A DNA stretch of 64,000 nt from Halobaculum magnesiiphilum (GCF_019823105.1 NZ_CP081958.1:620001-684000); one strand, 5' to 3'. Positions 17,989-27,440 are shown, counted from the stretch's first letter. Notes: a model not told the origin generated them from the letters alone. A program made the numbers and translations.

Positions 17989-18894
17989 ATGAGCACGCAA
18001 GTTCCAGAGACGGAGACGGAAACGGAGACCGAGGCAGAGACCGAGGTCGAGCACGACGAGCCGCTCGCCCCCGCACAGGAGGAGCGGATGCGCAAGAAGG
18101 CGGAGGCCCGCGCCGACCGCGAGGAACGCGCCCGGCGGGAGGCCGCCGAGCGCGCCGAGGGCGACGACGACACCTACCACCTGAAGGTGTTCCGATTCGA
18201 CCCCGAGGTCGAGGGGAAGCAGGAACCCCGCTTCGACGACTTCCACGTCCCCTACGAGAAGGGGATGACCGTCCTCGACGCGCTCATCTACGCCCGGGAC
18301 ACGTTCGATTCCTCGCTCACGTTTCGGCACTCCTGCCGGCAGGCGATCTGCGGGTCGGACGCGCTGTTCGTCAACGGCCGCCAGCGCCTCGGCTGCAAGA
18401 CGCAGCTGTCGGACCTAGACCAGCCGGTTCGCGTCGAGCCGCTCCCGCACGCGGAGGTCGAGAAGGACCTGGTCGTCGACATGGACCACTTCTACGACCA
18501 GATGGAGGCGGTCGAGCCGTACTTCGACGCCGACGAACTCCCCGACGGCGAGCTCGAGGAGCAGCGCCAGACACGGGAGAACCGCGAGAAGGTGAAGATG
18601 TCCACGCGGTGTATCTGGTGTGGCGCATGCATGTCCTCGTGCAACATCGCCGCGGGCACCAACGAGTACCTCGGCCCCGCCGCGATCAACAAGGCGTACC
18701 GTTTCGCGATGGACGAGCGCGAGGGGGAGGACCGCAAGCAGCACCGGCTCAACATCCTCGAGCAGGAGAACGGCGTCTGGCGGTGTCAGACCCAGTTCTC
18801 GTGCACCGAGGTGTGCCCGAAGGACATCCCGCTGACCGAGCACATCCAGGAGCTCAAGCGGGAGGCCGTCAAGAGCAACCTGAAGTTCTGGTAG
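17989..18894 (+). CDS. sdhB: Succinate dehydrogenase iron-sulfur subunit
   Basis: A 301-residue electron-transfer subunit. The [2Fe-2S] domain has SCRQAICGSDALFVNG and a distal RLGCKTQ. As in many SDHs one cysteine position is Asp. The [4Fe-4S] cluster is in CIWCGACMSSC, and the [3Fe-4S] site is in CQTQFSCTEVCPKDIP. An N-terminal acidic/charged extension of about 60 residues, rich in TETE repeats and then EERMRKKAEARADREERARR, precedes the catalytic core and looks like a haloarchaeal addition. Start ATG at 17989 lies two bases after sdhD. A 168-base gap separates it from sdhA. Confidence 0.95.
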   Translation: MSTQVPETETETETEAETEVEHDEPLAPAQEERMRKKAEARADREERARREAAERAEGDDDTYHLKVFRFDPEVEGKQEPRFDDFHVPYEKGMTVLDALIYARDTFDSSLTFRHSCRQAICGSDALFVNGRQRLGCKTQLSDLDQPVRVEPLPHAEVEKDLVVDMDHFYDQMEAVEPYFDADELPDGELEEQRQTRENREKVKMSTRCIWCGACMSSCNIAAGTNEYLGPAAINKAYRFAMDEREGEDRKQHRLNILEQENGVWRCQTQFSCTEVCPKDIPLTEHIQELKREAVKSNLKFW

Positions 18895-19062
18895 GCTCGG
18901 GCGGCTCAACGGCCGGTATCGACACGCGATTGAAGTAGACGGAACCCGAAGCGCGGGTACCAACTACCCGACGGGAGTCGGCGCCCGCGCGGCGAACAGC
19001 GATCGAACGCGGACACACGCACGAACCGAACGCGGACACGGACCAAACACAACACACGACAC

Positions 19063-20916
19063 ATGTACGAACACGACGTCATCGTGGTCGGTGCCGGCGG
19101 CGCGGGACTCCGCGCTGCCATCGCCGCCCAGGAGGAAGGCGCGGACGTGGCCATCGTCTCGAAGCTCCACCCGGTGCGCAGTCACACCGGGGCCGCGGAG
19201 GGCGGCATCAACGCGGCCCTGCGCGAGGGGGACTCGTGGGAGGACCACGCCTACGACACGATGAAGGGGTCGGACTACCTCGGCGACGCCCCCGCCATCG
19301 AGACGCTCTGCAAGGACTCCCCGAAAGAGGTCATCCAGCTCGAACACTGGGGGATGGCGTTCTCCCGCGAGGAGGACGGCCGCGTCTCCCAGCGGCCGTT
19401 CGGCGGCCTCTCGTTCCCGCGAACGACGTACGCGGGCGCCGAGACCGGGCACCAGCTGCTCCATACGATGTACGAGCAGCTCGTCAAGCGAGGCATCACC
19501 GTCTACGACGAGTGGTACGTCTCGGATCTCGCCGTCACCGACGAGGAGCGCCCCGAGGACCGCACCTGTCACGGCGTCGTCGCCTACGACATTCAAAGCG
19601 GCGAGCTGTCGGGCTTCCGCGCGACGGAGGGCGTCATCCTCGCGACCGGCGGGCTCGGCCAGGTGTTCGATCACACCACTAACGCGGTCGCCAACACCGG
19701 CGACGGCGTGGCGATGGCCTACCGCGCGGGCGTCCCCATCGAGGACATGGAGTTCATCCAGTTCCACCCGACGAGCCTGCCCAGCACGGGCGTGCTCATC
19801 TCCGAGGGCGTCCGCGGCGAGGGCGGCATCCTCTACAACGCCGAGGGCGAGCGCTTCATGTTCGAGTACGGCTACGCCAGCAACGACGGGGAGCTGGCCT
19901 CCCGCGACGTCGTCGCCCGCGCGGAGCTGAGCGAGGTGAACGAGGGCCGCGGCATCGACGACGAGTACGTCCACCTCGACATGCGCCACCTCGGCGAGGA
20001 GCGCATCATCGACCGTCTGGAGAACATCCTCCACCTCGCGAAGGACTTCGAGGGCGTCGACGGGCTGGAGGAGCCGATGCCCGTCAAGCCCGGCCAGCAC
20101 TACGCGATGGGCGGCATCGAGACCGACGAGAACGGCGAGACGTGCGTCGGCGGGCTCTACGCGGCCGGCGAGTGTGCCTGCGCCTCGGTCCACGGTTCGA
20201 ACCGCCTCGGCGGCAACGCGCTGCCCGAACTCATCGTCTTCGGCAAGCGTGCGGGCGCCCACGCCGCGGGCAAGGACCTCGGCACCGCCGAGATCGAGAC
20301 GGGCCAGCGCGGCGAGTACGAGGTCGGCGAGGTCGACACCCCCGTCCAGCCCGGCGAGGTCGAGCCCGCGGGCGGCGAGAGCGACGCGGTCGCCGACGGC
20401 GGTGTCGCCGCCGAGACCGGCTCCGGCGACGGCCACGACATCGTCGAGCGGGCGGTCACCCGCGAGCGCGAGCGCGTGCAGTCGCTCATGGAGAAGGACG
20501 AGGGCGTCCAGCACGCGGAGATCCGTTCGGACGTGCAGGAGTCGATGACCCGGTACGTGAACGTCTTCCGCGAGGAGGAGGGCCTCAAGCGGGCGCTCGA
20601 GGACATCGCGGAGGCGCGCGAGCGCTACCGGGACGTGTTCGTGAAGGACCCCTCGCGCACGTTCAACACCGACCTCATCCAGACGCTGGAGACGCGCAAC
20701 ATCCTCGATCTGGCGGAGGCGATCACCCTCGGTGCGCTCGCGCGCGACGAGTTCCGCGGCGCCCACTGGCGCGCGGAGCACCAGGAGCGCAGGGACGACG
20801 AGTGGCTCAAGCACACGATGCTGTCGTGGAACGACGGCTCGCCGGAACTGTGGTACAGGCCGGTCATCCTCGAGGGCGAGGACAAGGAGTACGAGCCGAA
20901 GATCCGCTCGTACTGA
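19063..20916 (+). CDS. sdhA: Succinate dehydrogenase flavoprotein subunit
   Basis: A 617-residue FAD subunit oxidising succinate to fumarate in the TCA cycle. Seen: the FAD-binding GAGGAGLRAAIAA at the start, the covalent-FAD region RSHTGAAEGGINAAL near residues 43-57, EFIQFHPTSL, and GSNRLGGNALPELIVFG near residue 385. An acidic Gly/Glu-rich insertion (about residues 420-465, EVEPAGGESDAVADGG) precedes the C-terminal helical domain. It ends YEPKIRSY, usual for the family. Last gene of sdhCDBA. Confidence 0.95.
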   Translation: MYEHDVIVVGAGGAGLRAAIAAQEEGADVAIVSKLHPVRSHTGAAEGGINAALREGDSWEDHAYDTMKGSDYLGDAPAIETLCKDSPKEVIQLEHWGMAFSREEDGRVSQRPFGGLSFPRTTYAGAETGHQLLHTMYEQLVKRGITVYDEWYVSDLAVTDEERPEDRTCHGVVAYDIQSGELSGFRATEGVILATGGLGQVFDHTTNAVANTGDGVAMAYRAGVPIEDMEFIQFHPTSLPSTGVLISEGVRGEGGILYNAEGERFMFEYGYASNDGELASRDVVARAELSEVNEGRGIDDEYVHLDMRHLGEERIIDRLENILHLAKDFEGVDGLEEPMPVKPGQHYAMGGIETDENGETCVGGLYAAGECACASVHGSNRLGGNALPELIVFGKRAGAHAAGKDLGTAEIETGQRGEYEVGEVDTPVQPGEVEPAGGESDAVADGGVAAETGSGDGHDIVERAVTRERERVQSLMEKDEGVQHAEIRSDVQESMTRYVNVFREEEGLKRALEDIAEARERYRDVFVKDPSRTFNTDLIQTLETRNILDLAEAITLGALARDEFRGAHWRAEHQERRDDEWLKHTMLSWNDGSPELWYRPVILEGEDKEYEPKIRSY

Positions 20917-21126
20917 CTACTCCCGTTCGCGACGTCCGCGCCTTCTCCCGTCGTCGCTCGCCGTCAACAGTCGAAACTCCCGGCCCGATCCCGGGGACGA
21001 TGGATTTACTCGAATTCGCGTACTTCGTTGATACCCGCCGAGACCCGTACGATCGGCCGTTCGAGGCGATTTCGACGTTCGTCGTACCATGGTTTTACGT
21101 GTGTCGAAGCGTTGGATGCGTTCAAG

Positions 21127-21378
21127 ATGGCTACGACGCACGCGGATGCGGTCGAGGAGCAGTCGAACACAGAGACGCCGATGACACGGCTTCCGGACGG
21201 GGTCTCCTCGCCCCGGGCGAAGCTGGTGTATCTGTACCTGGCGACCCACGGCGCCGTCTGTGAGGACGACCTCTGTGACGGGCTCTCGATGAAACGGATC
21301 TCGCTGTACGCCATTCTGAAGACGCTGCGTGAGGCGGGTCACGTCGAGAAGGCCGACGGTCGCTACGCGCTGGCGTAG
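21127..21378 (+). CDS. Small winged-helix DNA-binding protein (TrmB/MarR-like)
   Basis: An 83-residue protein that is almost only a winged helix: LVYLYLATHGAVCEDDLCDG, then MKRISLYAILKTLREAGHVEKADGRY. It fits the small haloarchaeal TrmB/MarR-type regulators. The start MATTHADAVEEQ is preferred because the upstream in-frame residues are not protein-like. It lies 210 bases behind sdhA and probably has its own promoter (TTTTACG around 21092-21098). Target unknown. Confidence 0.75.
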   Translation: MATTHADAVEEQSNTETPMTRLPDGVSSPRAKLVYLYLATHGAVCEDDLCDGLSMKRISLYAILKTLREAGHVEKADGRYALA

Positions 21379-21487
21379 AGAAAGCCTGAGATTTTCCACG
21401 ACAGTCCCGAGCCCCTCAGCGACCGCGCCGCGTCGCGGATGGGAGCGGTGTGACGTGTGTGCTAACTGCGTGTCGTTCCCCGACGCC

Positions 21488-21889
21488 TCACGGTCCCGGC
21501 GAGAAGTCGGGCGCGTACGCGACCTCCCACAGGTTCCCGTCCGGGTCGGCGAAGTAGCCCGAGTAGCCGCCCCAGTCGGCGTGTGTCGCCGGCTTCACCA
21601 TCGTCGCGCCGGCGCGTTCGGCCTCCGCGAGCACCTCGTCGACGCGCGCCTCGCCGTCGACGTTGTGCGCGAGCGTGACGCCGGCGAACCCCGAGCCCGC
21701 CGGGTCGACCCCGACGTCGGCCGCGAGCGCCTCGGGCGGGTACAGCGCCAGCCACGTTCCTGACAGTTCGAAGAACGCGATCTCGCCCTCGGAGTCGTGT
21801 TTCGGGAGCCCGAGGCCGTCCTCGTAGAACTCGACGGCGGCCGCGAGGTCGTCGACGCCGAGCGTGACGATGCTGATCGTAGGGTCCAT
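21488..21889 (-). CDS. VOC-family (glyoxalase-like) protein
   Basis: A 133-residue vicinal-oxygen-chelate protein: one glyoxalase/bleomycin-resistance fold made of two beta-alpha-beta modules. Seen: SIVTLGVDDLAAAVEFYEDGLGL at the start, GVTLAHNV in the middle, and the ending GGYSGYFADPDGNLWEVAYAP, which carries the family's typical glutamate. Enzyme or binding role unknown. It is downstream of livF by 93 bases on the same strand, so it might be transcribed with the transporter. Confidence 0.85.
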   Translation of the reverse strand: MDPTISIVTLGVDDLAAAVEFYEDGLGLPKHDSEGEIAFFELSGTWLALYPPEALAADVGVDPAGSGFAGVTLAHNVDGEARVDEVLAEAERAGATMVKPATHADWGGYSGYFADPDGNLWEVAYAPDFSPGP

Positions 21890-21982
21890 CCGGAAACGGA
21901 CGCGTCCGGGGACGCTGAACCTGTCGGCGTCGCCGACGACGGGCGCGGCGCCGTGTCGGCCCGGGCGCGGGTTCCGTGCCCC

Positions 21983-22987
21983 TCAGCCGCCGAGGAAGTC
22001 CTTGCGGACCTGCTCGTCGTTCAACAGCGCCTCGCCGGAGTCGACGTAGGCGTTCTCGCCGTTGACGAGCACGTAGCCGCGGTCACAGCGGCGCAGCGCC
22101 TGCTTGGCGTTCTGCTCGACCATGAGGACCGCGGTGCCGTCGTCGTTGATGCGGTCGATGCGGTCGAACATCTCCTGCACCAGATCGGGCGCGAGCCCGG
22201 CGCTTGGCTCGTCGAGTAACAGGAGGTCGGGGTCGAGCATGAGCGCGCGACCCATCGCGAGCATCTGTCGCTGGCCGCCCGACATCGTGCCCGCGCGCTG
22301 GTCCGAGCGCTCCCGGAGGATCGGGAAGCGGTCGTAGATGACCTCGATCTGCTCCTCCGGCACCTCGTCGAGGATGTACGCGCCCATCTCGAGGTTCTCG
22401 CGCACCGTGAGGCTCTCGAAGATGTTGTCGTTCTGCGGGACGTAGCCGATCCCCTCGTGGATGATCTCGTCGGGCTGGAGGCCGTGGATCGGCTCGTCGG
22501 CGAACTCGATGGTGCCGCCCATGTAGCTGGTCAGCCCGAACACGGACTTCATCACGGTCGACTTGCCGGCCCCGTTCGGGCCGACGATGGTGACGTACTC
22601 GCCGTCGCCCACGTCCAGGTCCACGTCGGTGAGGATCTGGAGGTCGCCGTAGCCGGCGTCGAGGTCCCGAACCCGGAGCAGACTGTCCTCCGGGTGCGTC
22701 GCCGCGGCCGCGCGGGTTGCGCCCGTCGACCCGTCGGCGTCGGCCGGGTCCTCTGTCGCATCGGTATCCGCCGGCGGCTCTTCGGTCGCCGTCGCGCCCT
22801 CCCGGGTCGCTTCGCTCTCGGCTTCATCCGAGGACTCGCGCTGCTCGTCCTCGCGGGTCGCTTCGCTGTCTCGCGGGTCGCTTTGCTCCCCGCTCGACTT
22901 CTCGGGGCGCTCGCTTTGCTCGCGCCCCGCACTGCTCCCCGCTCGGGCCGGGGGCTCGCTGCGCTCGCCCCCGCTCTCGCCACTCAT
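21983..22987 (-). CDS. livF: Branched-chain amino-acid-type ABC transporter ATPase (LivF)
   Basis: A 334-residue LivF-type ATPase. The catalytic core from about residue 105 has GPNGAGKST, the signature TMSGGQRQMLAMGRAL, Walker B LLLLDEPSAG and the LivF end (VLVNGENAYVDSGEALL). Residues 1-100 are an unusual hydrophilic extension (SGEQSDPRDSEATRE and similar). It is encoded by tandem palindromic GCTCGCT(T/G)CGCTCG-type repeats at about 22790-22985. Its ATG overlaps the stop of livG (ATGA). It powers the membrane pair LivH/LivM; substrate inferred from family only. Confidence 0.9.
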   Translation of the reverse strand: MSGESGGERSEPPARAGSSAGREQSERPEKSSGEQSDPRDSEATREDEQRESSDEAESEATREGATATEEPPADTDATEDPADADGSTGATRAAAATHPEDSLLRVRDLDAGYGDLQILTDVDLDVGDGEYVTIVGPNGAGKSTVMKSVFGLTSYMGGTIEFADEPIHGLQPDEIIHEGIGYVPQNDNIFESLTVRENLEMGAYILDEVPEEQIEVIYDRFPILRERSDQRAGTMSGGQRQMLAMGRALMLDPDLLLLDEPSAGLAPDLVQEMFDRIDRINDDGTAVLMVEQNAKQALRRCDRGYVLVNGENAYVDSGEALLNDEQVRKDFLGG

Positions 22988-23868
22988 ACGTCGCCTCCGA
23001 GATACGCCTCGACGACGCGTTCGTCGTTCGTGACCTGTTCGGGGGTGCCCTCCGCGAGCACCGACCCCTGGTGCATGACGATGACGTGTTCGCAGTTGTT
23101 CATGATGACGTCCATGTCGTGTTCCACGAAGAGGAACGTGTTCCCCCTGTCCCGTAGCTTGTGGATGCGGTCGAGCAGCTTCTCCTCCAGCGTCGGGTTG
23201 ACCCCCGCCAGCGGTTCGTCGAGCAACACCATCTCGGGGTCGGTCATCAGCGCACGCGCCATCTCCAGCAGCTTGCGCTGACCGCCCGAGAGCGTCCCCG
23301 CGTACTCCTGGGCGAGGTGGTCGATCTCGAAGAACTCCAGCTGCTGCCACGCGCGTTCGAGGAGCTCCTCCTCCTGTTCGACGACCCGGCCGCGCAGCCC
23401 CGGGACGACCGCGTTGGTGAGCCGCTCGCCGACCTGCCGCTTCGGCGCCAGCATCATGTTCTCCAACACGGTCATCTCGGGCAGCTCGCGGGCGATCTGG
23501 AACGTCCGAACGAGCCCCTGTTGGGCGATCGTATGGGGCGCCATCCCGGTGATGTCGTCCCCGCGGAACGTCACCCGCCCCGCGCTGGGAGTGTGCACGC
23601 CGGTGATACAGTTGAACGTCGTCGACTTGCCCGCGCCGTTCGGGCCGATCAGGCCGGTGAGCGACCCCTCGGCGACCGAGAAGCTCGCGTCGTCGACGGC
23701 GGTGATCCCGCCGAAGGTCTTGCGGAGGTTCTCGACGACCAGCGGGTGTTCGTCGGCGTCGCGTGCACCCTGTGCGGTCGCCTGCGACGGATCCGGGTCG
23801 GCCGAGTCGTCGGCCTCGCCGCCGGTCGCGTCGGCGTCCGGCCGTCCGGACGCGTCCTCCGCGCTCAT
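22984..23868 (-). CDS. livG: Branched-chain amino-acid-type ABC transporter ATPase (LivG)
   Basis: A 294-residue LivG-type ATPase with a 40-residue acidic N-terminal extension. Core motifs: LRKTFGGITAVDDASF, GPNGAGKSTTFNCITG, GTLSGGQRKLLEMARALM, VLLDEPLAGVNPTL and FLFVEHDMDVIM, the last being characteristic of LivG. It overlaps both neighbours in ATGA four-base overlaps, so livM-livG-livF are translationally coupled. Confidence 0.92.
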   Translation of the reverse strand: MSAEDASGRPDADATGGEADDSADPDPSQATAQGARDADEHPLVVENLRKTFGGITAVDDASFSVAEGSLTGLIGPNGAGKSTTFNCITGVHTPSAGRVTFRGDDITGMAPHTIAQQGLVRTFQIARELPEMTVLENMMLAPKRQVGERLTNAVVPGLRGRVVEQEEELLERAWQQLEFFEIDHLAQEYAGTLSGGQRKLLEMARALMTDPEMVLLDEPLAGVNPTLEEKLLDRIHKLRDRGNTFLFVEHDMDVIMNNCEHVIVMHQGSVLAEGTPEQVTNDERVVEAYLGGDV

Positions 23869-25547
23869 TGTGCACCTCCGTCGTCGGCGGCGTCGTGGCC
23901 GCCGTCGGGACGGGTCAGCGGGATCGCCGCGGCCTCCTCCTTGCGGTGGCCGAGCAGTCCCTCGGGACGCCGCTGCATCAGTACCACGAGGATCACGCCG
24001 ACGAGGATGAATCGCAGCGCCGAGACGTTGCCGAGCATGAACGCGAGGAACGGGAGCACCTCGCCCTCGATGAACGGCCCGACCGCCGCAGGGAACGTGC
24101 TCGGCGTGTCGCCGAAGTCGACGAAGTTGGTGACGACCCGCCGGACGTACACCGGGCCCTCCCAGAGCGCGCCCGCGAACAGCGCGCCCCCGAGGACGCT
24201 CCCGGTGTTGGAGCCGGCGCCGCCGATGATCAGCGCGACCCAGATGTAGAACGTGATGATCGGCCGGAAGGCGCCGGGGTTGGTGAACCCCTGACTCCCC
24301 TGCCAGAGGATGCCGCCCAGCCCCATCAGCCCGCAACCGAACATGAACGCGACGATCTTGAAGCGGTTCGTGTTCTTCCCGAGCGACTTCGCGACCGTCT
24401 CGTCCTCGCGGATCGCCTTCAGCACGCGGCCGAACGGGGAGTTCCCCGTGCGGACCAGCAGGACGTAGAACAACGCGACGAACCCCGTGAGCACGAGGAC
24501 GTACGCCCAGTTGCTGATAACGGGGGGTTCGACGGCGAGATCGAGCGTGAACGCCGGTAGCGGGACGACCCCGAGCCACGACGATCCGGGCGGGATCAGC
24601 TCGATCCGGAGGTCACGAAACAGCGGGAACAGGACCGATCCCAACAGCGCGGGCTCCGCGCCGGCGCCGAACCCGTCGTAAAACAGGAGCCTGACAGGGT
24701 TGCCCGGCATCGTGATGCCCGTCGCGCCGCCGGTGCCGGTCGTGACGCCGGCGACGGTGAACTCCTGGAGCGTCCGGGAGTTGAGCGTGAGCCGGATGAT
24801 CTCCGAGAACGCGACGGTGACGATGGCGAAGTAGTCCGCCCGGAGCCGGAGCGCCGGAAGCGCCGCGACCAGTCCGACGAGGGCGGCCGCGAGCACGCCG
24901 CCGAGGATACCGATCGGGAGCGGCAGCCCCAGCCCGGGCACCGACGTGGCACCGGCCTCCGTGGGCGAGGAGAGGATCGCCATTACGTACACGCCGACGG
25001 CCATGAACCCCGCGATGCCGATGTTGAACACCCCCGCGTACCCCCAGTGGAGGTTGAGCGCGAGCACCATCATCGCGTACACCGCGGTGAAGAACAACAC
25101 CGAACTGAGCGCGCCCATGAGCCCGTTGAACGGGAGCCCGAGCGCGACCGCGAACACGAAGAAGACGACGACGACGTGCCCGAGGATGATGAGCAGTTTG
25201 TCGACGTCGGATTCCATCCACCGGTCCTCGAGCCACGCGACGTACGGCTCGCTCGGCGGCGCCGTGGCGACGTACAACACCCCGACGGTGATCGAGAGGT
25301 AGACGAACCAGATGAGGCTCCCCCCGATCGGGAGCGTTCCGAGGTCGAAGCCCGCCACGAGCGCGAACAGCACGCCCCCGACCAGCAGATGTCCGATCGC
25401 GGTCGCCCACGCCGTCGCGCCGCCCTCGCGCCAGCGGTCGCGGAACCACTCGCGGTACGGCGTCCAGCCGGGGATCGTCCGGCTATCCTCCTCGCTGGCG
25501 TCCGCGGTCCGTTCGCCCGCGTCGACGGATTCCGTCGGGGAGCTCAC
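23865..25547 (-). CDS. livM: Branched-chain amino-acid-type ABC permease (LivM)
   Basis: A 560-residue permease, longer than bacterial LivM. Residues 1-140 add an acidic start and two or three extra membrane segments (LLVGGVLFALVAGF; LIWFVYLSITVGVLYVA). The core carries LNLHWGYAGVFNIGIAGFM and RLRADYFAIVTVAFSEIIRL; the EAA-like loop is GRVLKAIREDETVAKSLGKN. A loop of about 100 residues (residues 300-390) interrupts the usual layout. The GTG start is set by a four-base GTGA overlap with livH. The C-terminus is soluble (EGLLGHRKEEAAAIPL). Confidence 0.9.
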   Translation of the reverse strand: MSSPTESVDAGERTADASEEDSRTIPGWTPYREWFRDRWREGGATAWATAIGHLLVGGVLFALVAGFDLGTLPIGGSLIWFVYLSITVGVLYVATAPPSEPYVAWLEDRWMESDVDKLLIILGHVVVVFFVFAVALGLPFNGLMGALSSVLFFTAVYAMMVLALNLHWGYAGVFNIGIAGFMAVGVYVMAILSSPTEAGATSVPGLGLPLPIGILGGVLAAALVGLVAALPALRLRADYFAIVTVAFSEIIRLTLNSRTLQEFTVAGVTTGTGGATGITMPGNPVRLLFYDGFGAGAEPALLGSVLFPLFRDLRIELIPPGSSWLGVVPLPAFTLDLAVEPPVISNWAYVLVLTGFVALFYVLLVRTGNSPFGRVLKAIREDETVAKSLGKNTNRFKIVAFMFGCGLMGLGGILWQGSQGFTNPGAFRPIITFYIWVALIIGGAGSNTGSVLGGALFAGALWEGPVYVRRVVTNFVDFGDTPSTFPAAVGPFIEGEVLPFLAFMLGNVSALRFILVGVILVVLMQRRPEGLLGHRKEEAAAIPLTRPDGGHDAADDGGAQ

Positions 25548-26641
25548 GCAGTCGTCACCCCCGAGAAGATGCCGTCGGGCTTGAACAGCAGCACGAAGAT
25601 CATGACGCCGAAGGCCGCGACGGTGGAGAACTCGCTGGGGAGCCACACGAGCGCGATGCTCTGTGCGATACCGATCGTGACGCCGCCGAACATCGCGCCG
25701 TAGATCGAGCCGATCCCGCCGAGGATCACCGCCGCGAAGATCAACAGCAGGAGGACCCAGCCGAACTGGAAGTTCATCGCCCCGCGTTCGAGCGCGATGA
25801 GGAAGCCGCCGGCGCCCGCGAGCCCGCCGCCGATGATCCACGTAAAGCGGACGACCCGTTCGGTCGGGATACCGGTGACGCGCGCGAGGTCCTCGTTGTC
25901 GGCCATCGCACGCATCGCCTTCCCGAGCTTGGTCGTCTGCAGCAGGAGGTGAACCCCGAGCATCAGCCCGGCCGCGATGAGCACGAGCGCGACCTCGTGC
26001 CCGCCGACCTCGAACCCGCCCCCGAGCGCGAGCTGTGGCACCGACTGCGCGTCGGTGAGTCCGCGGGTGCGCTGTCCGAAGACGATGTAGATCGTGTACC
26101 GCAGCGCCAGCGCGACGCCGATCGAGGCGATGAGCAGCGAAATGCCGCCCTCGTCGCGCATCGGCTTGTACACCAGCCGGTCGATGACGAGCGAGAGCAC
26201 GACCGTGGCCGCCGCCGCGACGATCAGTCCTGCGACGATCGCCAACGGTGTCGCGAACGCCGACACGCCCAGGTCCCTCGTCGAGACCGAGCCGATGAAC
26301 AACAGCGTCGTCAGGTCGAACTGCCCGGCGCCGGCGAACACCCACGTCACCGCCCAGCCGGCGAACGCGCCGGAGGTCACGTAGTCGCCGTGGCCGAAGT
26401 TCGCGAAGTTCAGGATGCTGTACGTCATCGAGAGCCCGACGCCCGCGAGCCCGATAGAGAGCCCGACAACGAGCCCGTCCCACAGGAACGAGGCGAGTTG
26501 CCCCGCCGTGAGGCCACCGGGGGCGGCGAGTTGACGGACGAGATCGAACGCCAGAAGCCCGATGATGCCGACCACGACGAGGACGAACGGCCGCGAGACG
26601 GCCAGGTCTCTGCCGCGTGAGTACGTTTCGCTAATGCCCAT
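25544..26641 (-). CDS. livH: Branched-chain amino-acid-type ABC permease (LivH)
   Basis: A 365-residue multi-spanning permease. It has the LivH signature MTYSILNFANFGHGDYVTSGAF and the cytoplasmic loop KLGKAMRAMADNEDLARVTGIP. A longer outer loop (FAGAGQFDLTTLLFIGSVS) separates helices 3 and 4. It is first in the operon livH-M-G-F. A perfect palindrome lies between its promoter and start codon. No periplasmic-type binding protein gene is next to the operon in either direction within the window. Confidence 0.92.
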   Translation of the reverse strand: MGISETYSRGRDLAVSRPFVLVVVGIIGLLAFDLVRQLAAPGGLTAGQLASFLWDGLVVGLSIGLAGVGLSMTYSILNFANFGHGDYVTSGAFAGWAVTWVFAGAGQFDLTTLLFIGSVSTRDLGVSAFATPLAIVAGLIVAAAATVVLSLVIDRLVYKPMRDEGGISLLIASIGVALALRYTIYIVFGQRTRGLTDAQSVPQLALGGGFEVGGHEVALVLIAAGLMLGVHLLLQTTKLGKAMRAMADNEDLARVTGIPTERVVRFTWIIGGGLAGAGGFLIALERGAMNFQFGWVLLLLIFAAVILGGIGSIYGAMFGGVTIGIAQSIALVWLPSEFSTVAAFGVMIFVLLFKPDGIFSGVTTA

Positions 26642-26652
26642 TGATATTCCTT

Positions 26653-26667
26653 CTCACGATTCGTGAG
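26653..26667 (-). promoter_or_regulatory. Palindromic operator candidate before livH
   Basis: CTCACGA-T-TCGTGAG is a perfect 15-base palindrome ending 12 bases before the livH start codon. It lies downstream of an AT-rich box at about 26680-26688 (GGTTAAGT on the minus strand). This is where a repressor would block transcription of the liv operon. The binding protein is unknown. Confidence 0.5.
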
Positions 26668-26778
26668 GTACCCCGACGCACTTAACCATTCTCTCACCCG
26701 CAGCACAGCGTCGCTGAACCGACATGACGGGAGGAGAGCACAAGGGCCAAGCCCGTCGCGTCCGTTCCGATCGATCGG

Positions 26779-27411
26779 ATGCCCGCCGACCCGCCGAACG
26801 CCGACACACGCGATCTCGACCGCCTCGACGGCGGAGAGTCCGGTTCCGCCGGCGACGGCGTCACGGTCGAGTCCGGGACGATGGACGACGTCGACGCGGT
26901 GGCGGACCTGTGGGTCGCCCTCGCGGACGGCCAGCGCTCGTACGGCACCCACCTCGCGGCCGCGGAGAACCGCCCGGACGCCGCCGACGCGGCCGCGCGC
27001 GCGGTCGTCACCGACGGGCTCGTCGTCGCCCGGGGTCCGGACTCGGACGAGTCCGACCCCGGCGACACGGACGGATCTGATTCGGACGGCACGGGATCGC
27101 CGCGCTCGGAGTCGGATGCGATCGTCGGGTTCGTCACCTTCGGCGTCGAGTCCGGGCGCTACGATCTCGACGTGACGCGCGGGGTCGTGTACAACCTCTT
27201 CGTTCGCGAGCACTACCGCGGTGTCGGTGTCGGTTCGCAACTGCTCGCGACCGCAGAGTCGTCGCTCGGGGACGCCGGCGTCGACGTGATCTCGCTGGAG
27301 GTGATGGCCGACAACGCGGACGCGAAACGATTCTACGACCGACACGGGTACGAGCCCCACCGGGTCGAGCTGGAGAAGCCGATCCGGGGGGACGGAAGCG
27401 ATACCGATTAA
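26779..27411 (+). CDS. GNAT-family N-acetyltransferase
   Basis: A 210-residue GNAT acetyltransferase. The acetyl-CoA-binding core is seen as VYNLFVREHYRGVGVGSQLL, followed by ISLEVMADNADAKRFYDRHGYEP. An Asp/Ser-rich insertion of about 35 residues (around residues 85-120) interrupts the domain between strands, a common haloarchaeal expansion. The substrate is unknown. It is divergent from livH and ends 29 bases before the tRNA. Confidence 0.82.
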   Translation: MPADPPNADTRDLDRLDGGESGSAGDGVTVESGTMDDVDAVADLWVALADGQRSYGTHLAAAENRPDAADAAARAVVTDGLVVARGPDSDESDPGDTDGSDSDGTGSPRSESDAIVGFVTFGVESGRYDLDVTRGVVYNLFVREHYRGVGVGSQLLATAESSLGDAGVDVISLEVMADNADAKRFYDRHGYEPHRVELEKPIRGDGSDTD

Positions 27412-27440
27412 ACGGAGGACGCAGTACGACCCCAGTACGC

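Noticed and set aside
18964-20814. A 616-codon open frame antisense to sdhA
   Set aside because: sdhA is certain; the antisense frame is a mirror of its codon pattern.
23865-26483. One 872-codon minus-strand protein including livM
   Set aside because: The upstream part is out of frame with livH text; the GTGA overlap at 25544-25547 sets the real livM start.
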